A model generated the notes under the pieces. The model was given only the letters and a program-made list of their open reading frames with translations, was not told the DNA's origin and did not search any database. Positions 46,843 through 58,150 of a stretch of 64,000 bases of DNA are shown one piece after another. A program made the position numbers and the translations under genes. The first letter of the stretch is position 1, and every line of letters starts with the position of its first letter. This DNA comes from Stenogyne calaminthoides (taxonomy: Eukaryota; Streptophyta; Magnoliopsida; Lamiales; Lamiaceae): positions 6,395,638 to 6,459,637 of the forward strand of contig JBBCBC010000031.1 in assembly GCA_037126765.1 (NCBI GenBank). Reading direction: 5' to 3'.

Positions 46843-49354
46843 TCCAATGAGAACCTTGGGTGATTTGGAAGACTTGGAATTTATCTTTTCTGTTTGTCTT
46901 CTTTTCATCGAAAGGTGGTTCGGTCTTTGACCTCGGTTTTCGATTATAGGGGTAGGTACGATTTGCTACCATCAAAAGATTCATATCTTTTTTTGGCATA
47001 GGTGGTTTTTGCAGTTTACCTATAGCTTGCTTATTCGGCAGCTGACCTTGATTGGGTCTCAGATTAGACTTCCCTTTTACAGGTTGTCTTTTCTAGTACC
47101 TAATATGTTGATCAGGTTGAGGTTTCTTGAAGAATCGGGTTCTTTTGTTGTTGATTCCTCGGTGATGCTTTTACCGATTGGGGTCCATTGTTCCCTTTTC
47201 GATTAGGCACCGCCTTACACCTCAACAATGTGTTTTTTCCTTATTAGATACAAGTTTGGCTTTTAGTGTATCTTTTGCCGAAACTTCGTTTGATTACACC
47301 TTTTTGAAGTGAATCAAACGGGGCTTTTGAGGATGTGGAAGGGTTCTCATACCCAAGTCCCTTCTTGTTAATCGTTGTTCGAAAATAGGCGTTCATATCT
47401 TGAACGGTTTTAGATGACTTTGTGAAAACCTCTATTTTCTTGCTCAAATTATCCTCAGAAGATTTTAGACTCTCATGTAGTCGGAATAGCTCATCAAATT
47501 TAGCTTGAAGGATTTTGAAGTCATCAACTTGTTGTTTGTTGATTACTCCTGATCAGAAGATTTAACTTTCTGAATGTTAAGTTCCTCGGTTAACTTAACG
47601 GCGGTTTAGCCAATTTCGATTCATTAGCTTTCTTGAGATCGTTCTCTTTAACAAAGGCGATTATTTACGATCATTAGCTTGTCATTCTCAACTTCCACCA
47701 TAGCATAAGTGTCTCTTTGCATTGGAGAGATCATCAGCAATTGCTCGAGTAATTTGCTGGTCAATCTCCCCAAAGGTGTGCTAATAATAGTAGGTGTGAA
47801 AGCAGACAAAGCAGAAGGTTTGGAGGTTACCTCAGATTGGTCCTCCTTGGCCATCAGGCAGATCTCATCGTCATCTGAAGAGAATATCAGATCTTCATTC
47901 TCATAGAAGTCAACAGCACTGCTTATCAGACAGAAATTTTCTACAGAGGAATATCCTGAATCCTCAGAGGGCAGATAGGAATCATCAATTCCAGATGTGT
48001 CGGTGACCATGGCTTTTTACGTCCTATAACGTTGCTCTCTTATGTTCCTCTTTCCTTCCCTTTCTTTTGGCGTCAGTGCAGGCGTCTGCTTATTTGTAGT
48101 GACTGGCTTCTCACCGGTTGAAACACGCTCTTGATCCACGGAACCTTTCCTTCCAGGTGAGTCACTCCGTCTATAGGATCTATCAGGTGACTTCCCTTTC
48201 TGATAGTAATCTGAACTCCTTCTGTCAGATCTGTTATCTCTTCTCTCATCAGTCAGATTATCTCTTTTCTTTTCATCTTTGTGATCTCTTGATCATCGGA
48301 TCTGGTTCTTTTACGGAGATACATTAGCCGATCTCTATCTCTTCCTCGCTATGTTGATAATCTTTATAGAATCTTGATACTTACCAAGTTGAATATTTGA
48401 TTTTTCAAGCTTCGCAGTAAGCAGAGCGATATATTACTGCTGACTTATTATGTTTCCAACGAGTTCGGTGGTCTTGATCTGCTTTCTTTGGTCTTTTAAA
48501 CATGAATCGATTTAGACGTTGAGGCTTCGGTTGGCACCTCGTCTTCATCTACTTGTCCTCTTTCGATTAAATCGAACTCGTGAGCTTTAAGGCTTAGGAA
48601 CAAGCTACTTGGTTTCATCCTTGAAATGTCTTGGCAATTCTTGATTACCGTGACTTTCATGTCTCATTTCTTGGTGAGAGATCTTAAAATCTTATAGTTG
48701 ATATCTTTTGTCGACATCTCTACCAAGTTCTCGTAGCTTATTCATCGACATAGTAATCCTTCCATCGAGCTCGTTGATGGTCTCATTGGCAAACATCTTG
48801 ATTTTTTGAACTTTACTAGTTTGGCTTGTAGGCGGTTTGTCTTTGATCGATCATTTCCTTCGCATATCTCAAATTTAGAGTATCCCACATTGCTTTTTTG
48901 ATTTTTGAGATATTTTATCTTCTCCTTGGTGACTTTATCCATCGTCTTCATGATAATATGCTGGCGATTGTATCTAGAAAGTATCTGACTTTTTTTTCCT
49001 CTGCATCCATTAAAAATTTGGGCTTTTTTCGCGCACAAGACTTCCAAGCAAAGTCTGGATCTCCTCCAACCGCGAGGGTTGTCGTAATATATGATGATGG
49101 GTCCTCTTTCAATGACTTCCATCATTACGCCACTAATCGAACCTAGATGGTTGCACATATAAATGGCCCAATCTGCATACTCATCAATTGAGAACTTGGC
49201 AAATCATGATACATGCAGAGGTATTATCCATCTTTGAGTGATTTTGGAAAAACGAATGAGTTTTAAAACGGTTTTTCAAGATCTATTCAATTAACCACAA
49301 AGATTCTTCCTCAAGAATCGATGATACACAAAGCCAGTGGTCTGTAGAACCACT
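46843..49354 (-). pseudogene. gag-region remnant of element A
   Basis: Matches the gag end of element B (about 61.7-64 kb). It includes an acidic tract (DLIFSSDDDEICLMAKEDQS at 47648-48010), Arg/Ser/Asp-rich sequence, a damaged CCHC knuckle near 48108-48130, and an N-terminal portion reaching to about 49.2 kb. It is broken into short frames. In life this part would encode the particle-forming nucleocapsid protein. Confidence 0.6.
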
Positions 49355-49366
49355 GCTCTGATACCA
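49355..49366 (-). other. Primer-binding site of retrotransposon A
   Basis: On the minus strand it reads TGGTATCAGAGC, complementary to the 3' end of plant initiator-methionine tRNA, the usual primer of plant copia elements. It starts two bases inside the LTR edge at 49369, which fixes the orientation of the element. Confidence 0.88.
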
Positions 49367-49368
49367 CT

Positions 49369-50915
49369 TGTAGGTCCCAAATGGGTTTTGTGAGAGACGA
49401 AGTCTAGGGGAGGGTGAATAGACTTCGAAAACTTTTTGTGCAGATCGGGTGTGATGGCGATTAGCTTTGATCGAGTGCAAGTGAATCGATTTGGGATCGA
49501 TATCTAACTTCTTGATCGCTGAAGGGCAGTCGATTCGGTATCTATCAGTTTAACTGATTTGTGCGGAAGCTAAGTTTTACCCGTGTGAAAAACCAATTTT
49601 AGTAAATCAGATTCCAAAGTCAGCTTTTTAACCAGTTGACTAAAGTGTCAAACTTGATCAGATCAGAAGCTTGGTGCTAGCTGATCTTAACTTATAATAT
49701 GTATGCATCTTTAATAGTTGTGTGCGATTGTATGTGATTAATCCAAAAGTAAAAAGGCACACAAGATTTATAGTGGTTGGACAAAACCGATCCTACGTCC
49801 ACTCTTCCCTATCACAAGGGGCACCAACTAAACCAACTGGACTTAGATTTTTGTGTTAGTCCAACACAGTACACCAACAGATATTTAAGGAGTTCTCACT
49901 CAACCGATCCCAGAAATTAGAACTAGAAACCCTAGTCCGAAATCTTGCTAAACAACTTAACCTAACTTTGGGTTTGGGTAAGATTGTTTTGGTTCCAACT
50001 ATGAAATCTTTTCTAGTTTTTAAGTAGCCTAACAGCTAGATGAAAATATTTCTATGCTAAGAACTTATGGGATTGAACACTATAGAAAATAATCTTCAAG
50101 TTCGTGTTCGTCGTGCGGAAATTTGATTATAGCTTGAGCTTCTTGATAGTTTCCGTGTATTCACTCTGAAGTGTAATCCCATATATATAGACCTCGAAAT
50201 CAAAGAGCCGTTGGAGAGCAATTTGAATTTCAGGCTATATTTGGTAGACTTGCAGGATTGATGTGGCGTCTTGAGAAGCGGCATGGCCAAAAAAAGCGTG
50301 GATAGTGTCTTTTATAGCCGTTAGAAAGCGGCACCAAATCCCGTAATTTGGCTCCCGATCATCGTGTCTTGTTCTTATTGGTTAGCGAAGCACTTTTCGG
50401 TGTTGTTCCACCAACTAGGCTTGACATTCATTTCTTGTTCGGATCATAAGCGTATGATTTGGTGAAACATCGATTTTTCACTGGTGGTGACTTTGATCGA
50501 TCAAAACTTATCGATCTACGATAGAGTCTTCGGTGCGGTTATCTTAGCTTCAACTAGCAGACTCGGTTGATGTAGGTCTTCTGGTCTGATCTTCTGGAAG
50601 TCATCTGATCTTCAAGTCTTCTGAATTTGAGCTTCATGACTTGGTGGGATATCGACTTGATCAGATCGATCGATCTTTCGTCCTTCTCTTGCCTTCCGGC
50701 TGTCGGATATCAGCTGTTCTTTAGATCTTCAGATCTGACCTATACATATTGAGGTTCCCCTCAATATGTGACCTATCTTCTACATCGGTTGTTCTATACA
50801 ATAATTATCAATCTGGTATTCTATAAACGATAATAAAAACATCACCTAACAGTCCGACCGGGTGGTCTATTACATGTGTTTTAGAACTTTCATCAAAACT
50901 CTAAATTTCCCAACA
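49369..50915 (-). repeat. 5' LTR of retrotransposon A
   Basis: 1547 bp with TG at the left edge and CA at the right edge (TGTAGGTCCC ... TTTCCCAACA). Of the three LTRs, this copy keeps the most CAG and CTG trinucleotides. Confidence 0.88.
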
Positions 50916-50967
50916 AATAACAATTAATCTCAAACATATATATATATCCTAACAATAATTAATCCCA

Positions 50968-51009
<42 letters not shown>
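50916..51009. other. 94-bp TA-rich spacer between the two retrotransposons
   Basis: Two copies of an AACAATTAATCTCAAAC / AACAATAATTAATCCCAAAC unit with long AT runs. The same unit occurs left of element A at about 39030-39060. This is the host target DNA of both insertions. Confidence 0.7.
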
Positions 51010-52555
51010 TGTAGGTCGAACAGGTTTAGTGAGGCGAAGTCTAGAGGGAGGGTGAATAGACTTAAAAACTTTTTTGTCTTGAATCAGTGTGAGGCGATTA
51101 GCTTTGATCGAGTTCGAGTGAATCAGTTTGAGCTGATAACCAACTTACTAATCGCCTGAAGGCAGATTAGTTCGGTAACTATTAGTTTAACTGATGTGTG
51201 CGGAAGCTTAAGTTTTACCCGTGAAAAACCAGTTTTTATAAATCAAATTCCAAAGTTAGTGTTTTAACAAGTTGGTGAAGTGTCAAGCTTGATCGGATCG
51301 AAGCTTGGTGCTAGGCGATCTCAACTTAGAATATGTATCGCTTTAAAGGTTGTGTGCAATTGTGTGAGCAGTTAATCAAAGCGGTAAAAGGCACACAAGA
51401 TTTATAGTGGTTCGGACAAAACCCGGTCCTACGTCCACTCTTCCCTATCCAAGGGTACCAACTTAACCAACCGAACTTAGTTTTATGTGTTAGTTCAACC
51501 AAGATAATCGGCCAGGATATTTAAGGAGTTCTCACTCGGCCGATCCCGAAATCAGAACTAGAAACCCTAGTCTGAAATCTTGCTAAACAACTTAACCTAA
51601 CTTGGGTTTGGATAAGATTGTTTTGGTTCCAACTATGAAATCTTTTCTAGTGTTTAAGGTAGCCTATCAGCTAGATGAAAAGATTTCTATGCTAAGAACT
51701 TATGGGATGAACACTTAATAAAATAATCTTCTTGATCGTGTTCTTCGTATGAAATCGATAATTGCTTGAGCTTCTTGATTGTTCGGTGTTTAGTGTTTCA
51801 CTCTGAAGTGTGATCCCATATTTATAGACCTTGAAATCAAAGAGCCGTTGGAGAGCAATTTGAATTTCGATTTATATTAGGTGGTTTTGCGGGGTGATGT
51901 GGCGTCTTGAGAGCGGAATGGCGAAAAGCGTGAACTTGTATTTTATAGCCGTTAGAGAGAACAACATCAAATCCCTTAATTGTCGGCTCCGATCATACGT
52001 GTCTTGTTCTTATTGGTTAACAGACGCACTTTTCAGTGTTTGTTCTTCCAACTAAGGTTGACATTCTTCTTGTTCGGATCATAGGCGTATGATTGGGTGA
52101 AACATCGAGTTTTCACGGAGAGTCGACCGATCGATCGGCCCGATCGATCTACGATGGAGTCTTCTTGTCTTGGGTTGACTTAGCTTCAACTAGCGGATTT
52201 CGACCGATGTAGGTCTTACGGTGCGATCTTCCGGAAGTCATCGATCTTCAAGTATTACGAGTTTGAGCTTTATGACTTCAATTTGAGATATCGACTAGAT
52301 CGGATTGATCGATCTTCATTCTTCTCTAGCATTACGGCCCATCGGATATCAATTTTGTTCTTTGGATTTTTCAGATCGACTTATACATATTGAGGTTCCC
52401 CTCAATATGTGACCTATCTATTACATCGGTTGTTCTATACAATAATTATCAACTGGTATTCTATAAACGGTAATATAAACATCGATCACCTAATGGTCGA
52501 TCGGGTCTATTACATGTGTTTTCGAACTTTTATCAAAACTATAAATTTCCCAACA
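51010..52555 (-). repeat. 3' LTR of retrotransposon B
   Basis: 1546 bp, TGTAGGTCGAACAGG at the left edge and TTTCCCAACA at the right, followed by a T-run (purine tract on the minus strand). It aligns with both LTRs of element A, with scattered substitutions and small indels. Confidence 0.85.
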
Positions 52556-52764
52556 ATTTTTTTTTTTTTTTGATAAAACCAAAACACACGGAAAACCAAA
52601 ACACAGTTGATAAATATAGAACGAAAAAAGATCACATAATCGTAAGACAATGAGATTTTGTCTTAGGATCGAGAAAATAAACTTTTCTCATTAGATATAT
52701 CGATTACATGTTACATCGAAAAGTTTGAATTTAAAAACGGTGATCATGAGAAGTCTTTCGATTC

Positions 52765-55700
52765 TTCACTCTTTAGGCTTTTATCCTTCGGCATCTCTCT
52801 TTGATCTTGAGGACGTTGAAGATCCGATATAGTTTCCATTTGACATCATTGGTCTGCTGAGGATCAGTTATATGTGTTTTGCTCAGGATGTCAAAGTAGA
52901 ATCTCTTAAATGCCGGTCTGTCAAATGAACCATCCGCCTTCGAGTAATCCAGCAGATCATACTCTTGGCGAGATATTTTTACATTGATAAGTTTGGCCTC
53001 ATTTTCCGGATACTTGAAAAATACGGATATTTATTTTCTAAACGGTTGAGGAATTCATCATCCGGAGATTCTTCTCGTGGAACAAGATTAAGGACAAATG
53101 CATCCAGAAGCCATTCACTTCTGATCTTGTTCCATTCCTCAAACCTCTTAGCATGTGCAGCAGTTTTTGGAATGATCTCATCAACTCTTCTTTGGCGGTG
53201 AGGTTACGAATGGTCTGATTTTCCGGCCTTTCCTTTCTTTCGCTCTCGTCTGAATTTTTTCTTGATTTTACGCCTCTGTCAATTTTTACGCCCTTCTTTC
53301 TTCTTGACTTTTTTTTCGGGCCTCTTGAACTTTCTTTCTTTGGGCCGATTTCTCGGCGATTCTTTATCGGCTTTATGTCGGCTATTGTGCTTCTTGTGAC
53401 TATTTTAATGCGAGTAATTTGGTGCAGTTGTGATGTCCCACACCCGCAGCAGACTACCTTTTGTAATGTCAAAGCACCGCAATGAACTACCTTTCTTGCC
53501 TTTGATTTTTCAATCTTTTTGAGATACTTCATTGACAAAGAGATCCGGATGGTCTAGTCTTTGTCCATAGGCTTCTTGATCTGAATTAGATCTTCTGTTG
53601 TTCTGATCATGTCAGTTGGTTTCTCAGTCCGTCCTTCCCCCTTTTTGGTTTGATCAAAAAGCGTTGTAAGGTGGGAAGTTAGGGAACCAAAATCCGGTGA
53701 TATTGCCTGTTGAGATCAGCGAGATAGGCACGAGGCTGGAGCGTTAGAAGTTGAACCTTCGAGATCATTTCGGTCTTTGACAGATTCGATGGCGTAAGAA
53801 AATGTAAAGATCGGTTTGTCAAGTTTGTCTTTGTCAAATCGAGCTTTTCAGTGAGCATCAGAAAAGAAACTTGTTGTTGATCCACCTGAATCAGCTTGTC
53901 ATCCACGGATTTTATAAGATCGGCAAATACGGTGGTAACAGTTTGGGAGAACTGATCTTTGATCGCTGCAATCTGGGAAATAGCCAATTCCCTTTGATCT
54001 GTTATTTCTTTGAGGCAATCTGCCTCGATCATTTATCACTCCCTCAATTTCTTCTTTCGGGAGATCTTTGAAACATGATCGATCTCCGAAGTTGATCGTG
54101 GTTATATGTGATGTTGGAATGTTTTGCGTCACTTGATCGATCTCGATTGTTTGTGCCTCCGGTGGTTGGTCATGAAGCTGCGGCACAGTTCCACTATCAT
54201 CGGCGACTCTGTATCCTTTATTGTAGCATCTGCTTGAGGAGCTTCTTGGCGATCTCGGTTCACCTTGTTTAGTCAATCGGCTTCGTGGATCGAGCTTTGA
54301 TAGATTCAAGTAGTTATCGGCTCGGTGGTGATCCTACGTTAGCGATTTCCTCATATCGAAATCAAAATCTGCAAACTCATCAAGACCGCCCATTTGCTCA
54401 ATAATCATTATAAAAATCGAGAAGCTTTTTAATCGAGATCTCTCGGTGAGGATCTCCATAACTTGTTCTCTAATAGCGGGATGGGCGACGATTACGGATA
54501 CATCTCATCAATTTCTCGTTCGATTTGCATTTCGACTATTTTTTCTGTGATGGTCTTTGATGATCTAGACTCGAGGAATTGTGCGTCGCATTCCGGTTGA
54601 TGAGATGTGGAGGGTTCTGGTGGTGCTTGAGTAGGTGGAAGTTGTGCGATAGGCTCGACTGCAGGAGGTTCTAGCGTGTGGGATAGATCTCCAGTTCCAC
54701 AACAGGTAAGGTTTACGGTTTATTGCGATTTGAGTTCGCGACCGATGTAGTTTCGTGTTCGCAGGTGATGTAGTTTGAGTTCGTGGTGGGTGGAAGAGTA
54801 GGAGAGACATGCTTTCGTGACCATTAGTGCGAGTGGTGAATCGGCTCGAGCCGAGGAGAATGAGATCGTTAAATCTAGTGCTCTTTCCTCGAATGAATGG
54901 TGGCGAGCTCTCAAATTTTTGAGAAGCTTTGCTGTCTCGATTTTTCACCTGATTTTTGTGGTGCTGTGGTCGATCTGGCGCTCTTTCTTCATCGACTCAT
55001 CTTCTAAAGCATCGAGTCATGGAGGCTTGCTTCGCCTTCTTCGGCTTTTTTTTTCCTGGACCTTCGCGTTTTTCTTTTCTTCTTCGGGGGGGCTTCTGGT
55101 GTAGACGAAGTTGCTTCCTTGCTTTTTCCCTTCTTAGTCTTTGGGGGAGTTGGCCGCATATCATCGTCTGGTGGCCCAAATATGGCTAAAGTGGTGGAGA
55201 GGAATGCCTTGTAGGGCTTGGTCCATCCATTCTGTTCCCATCTGGCATTTGGCATTTTGTCTTGTAGGATAACTGCAACCTTGTTGAGATTGTTGATCCT
55301 CTTCTTCAAGATAGACTGCCTCCACTCATCAACTCCAAATTTATCATGTTCTTGGAGTAGAATGGCCTTTAGGAACCCATGCCAATTGATGTTCTTGGCT
55401 TCATCAATTATTGCTGACCATCTTTGTCTGATTTGGTGATGTAAGAGCATTGAAATTTGAATGAAATACCCATAATTGTTTTTTGACAAAATATCAAACA
55501 ACAATCGGTATTTCCTCTTGAGCATTGGTCGACAAAGCTCGACGTATGATGTTTGTCGGCCTCTCTCGATGAGCTTCGTTTACGATCAGCTCATCTTGAT
55601 TCTCCTCAGAGTGAATGGTAGATTCGCCCTTTTGGTAGGGTGAGCAGACGAGTTATATCCTCATTCGTCGACCGATCTCTTCTCCGTTATTTGTCGAAAG

Positions 55701-55945
55701 TAGTTCTTCTCCGGAGCATCTGTATCCACCCTTAAATTCCTTATGAATCGAGGGCTTCATCTTTGCATTCTTTGGATTGCGTTAAGCAAAGATAATATTT
55801 CTCAAGTCCCGCTTTCTTTAGAGTTTCCTCTACTTCCATTGATTAGGATCCTTTGTCACCCCAAATTATGCGAACTTGTCCTCGACAATCCTTAATGTCG
55901 ATTCAGATAGTTGCACATTATTTTACCCATACCGTGAGTGATCAT
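52765..55945 (-). pseudogene. Extra ORF downstream of pol in retrotransposon B (many frameshifts)
   Basis: Counterpart of 40854-43975, with the same block order. The longest intact piece is 55004-55525 (173 codons), holding KNINWHGFLKAILLQEHDKF, NLNKVAVILQDKMPNA and a Lys/Arg-rich KKKRKTRRSRKKK run that looks like a nuclear-localisation signal. The piece at 53679-54032 is coiled-coil-like (ELAISQIAAIKDQFSQTV). Presence of the same ORF in two copies shows it belongs to the element. Not recognised beyond a general likeness to extra ORFs of SIRE-type copia elements. Confidence 0.6.
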
Positions 55946-58150
55946 CTGAGATAAGATAGATTTGGTTAAAATTGTGCATAAATACTAAGAATATCACATA
56001 AGCGGAAATCAAGAAACAATAAGACCACAATCTGAGGATATCGTGATTGACAAGATCTTTAAGATCAATGGTTTTAAAAGAATGATTCATCAAATTATCG
56101 AAATTACCAGATTCGTTTTTTTGGTTGAGACTTTAAGAAAAACACTTTGAATCGCAAAGAAGTAATCTGGAGAGTTTTCATAAAATAAAACGCAAGTTTG
56201 TGATTTGGAAAACTCTGGTAGGGTTTTTGATGAACCTTATAAAGATGAGGAGGGAAAAAGACAAGATTTGGAAGATCAACCGTTTGAAAAGATTAGACGA
56301 TCCAGATTAAGCGGTTTTGATCGAATGGTTGGGAAAAGTACGTACGAAAACCTTTTGGATTTAAAAGCCCATTTTTGTAGCAATTAATACATGTACCCCA
56401 CGTCCGCATTAAATGATTTGCAGGAGATACGTCACACAGGTAATGTGTACAGTAAGGTAAATAAAAACAGATAAAATCCGATGAATAAGCAAATAACAAG
56501 GGAAAAGAAAGGCGTATCTGATTGACTGATATAGTAATCAGTCAATACCACTTGAAGTTGATTCCACTTGTTGATCTTAGTTTTCTGCCTAAACCTTATA
56601 ATTTCCCAACTGTTCTTTTCAACTGATCTGTTTCATTTTGTGTCTGATTTCCCTTTTGATCCTCCTCGATCAGTTGAAGTTCCCCTTTCAACTGATATTT
56701 CTGTTTTCTCATAGACTGATATATCTGATTTGTTGAGGCTTCAAGTTCAACTGATCTTCCTTATCTGATCAGTTTCGTATGTAATCAGATTTTGGTTGAC
56801 CTAATCTGATTCTTCTCAGATCAAGCCAATTCTTGGGATAAGTGTTACCGCCAAAACTTAGTCTAGAATAGTAGTCTCTATTCCTAAGTTGTAGCGATTT
56901 GACATCGTAATTATAAATCGTATATCTTGATATGTCAATCCGCCATAAATTTATCCAATTATCAGTCGCGTGATTTCTACACGTTGTCCTTGTGATGCAA
57001 ATTTCTCTAAAAGGCTTTTTGAAATCAAATTTGCATTTGCACCCTTGCTTGGTCTCTATAAATTGGACCAATGTTTTACACAACATAACCCATTCACCAT
57101 ACTTATCTTTCTTTGTAAAAACATGCATTACGGTGAACCCTTATTTAAAGGTGAAAACTTAAGGCAAACACCTTTACCCATTTTTCAATGATTTTAGTTC
57201 TCAAATCAACCATGTGTGTCCCTTATCACTATTTTTAAATGCGTCATCAAAGATTTCACATACAATTGTTGCTAAGCTCCTTTACCACCACAATGGCCGG
57301 ATCTCTTTGTCGCAAGAATCGAGAAGACACTTCTCCTAACCGTATGCACCTTTGTGTGTCTATCGTTATGAGCGTAACCAAAGATCAACAGACTCGGTCG
57401 ATTAAAACATGAGTTTGATATACGGTCTTGATCGGACAAACGGTGATCTTCGTATATCAACTCAATTTTTTTCATGTAACACATGTGCCCATAAGGTCTT
57501 TTGAACCAATTTCTTGGCACATGTGCTCCATTTAACAAATTTGGAGAGTCCATTGACTTCGGTCTAAGGGGGCTCGGCTTAGAAATCCTATCAACGCCGC
57601 TCTCGCTCCTTTGGTTTTAGCCCATTTAGCGGCTTTAGGATTTCTTTAAAGCCTCTCTCACCCTTGTTAAGTGGGGGAAAATGAGAGCATAAGATTTAAA
57701 ATCTCTCTCTCCCCGCTTTCTTCTTGGGTTAGGATGAGGGTTTAGGGTTATATGTTTAAGGTTTTCGATTTATGACTTATGTCTTGACCTCTCCGGGTCC
57801 TTTGTACTTGTAACTTGTAATGTAATCGACCTTGGTCTTTATCAATGAAAAGTTCTATTATTCCATTGTTGTGTAAATTCTACGCTTTCTTATGCGATTG
57901 TAGGCTTTAATCTGTGAATCTTGCTTGTTGAATATCAACTAAATCGACTTACAAAGATGTAAAATAACTTGTTGATTTAATCGGATATTCCTTTTAAATT
58001 GTGCGTTTCTTTAATCGATAAACCTTAAATCGATAAGTTCCTTTAATCGATAACTTCGTAAATCGATCGATTTCTCACATCATTTCCTTGGTGATCTTAC
58101 GATCGGTTGAGATACTAAACTCAATGATTCCTTTTCGGCTGGTTAGTCTC
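55946..58150. other. Conserved non-coding interval between RNase H and the extra ORF (B)
   Basis: Counterpart of 43976-46157. No coding features are seen. A plus-strand-looking tail (ACTTGTAATGTAATCGACC, then TTTATCAATGAAAAG) is conserved in both copies. Confidence 0.6.

Larger units (their letters stand above)
39097..50915 (-). mobile_element. Ty1/copia retrotransposon A, internally deleted, both LTRs present
   Basis: The LTRs at 39097-40646 and 49369-50915 are about 1.55 kb each. Read on the minus strand, each begins TGTTGGGAAATTTAGAG and ends with CCTACA or a decayed form. A primer-binding site adjoins the right-hand (5') LTR. The internal part, on the minus strand, holds gag-like sequence (about 47.5-49.2 kb), a junction near 46842 where protease, integrase and most of RT are missing, RNase H (46158-46446), a non-coding interval and an extra ORF (40854-43975). 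It cannot encode its own transposition and is a deletion derivative of the family of element B. Confidence 0.85.
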
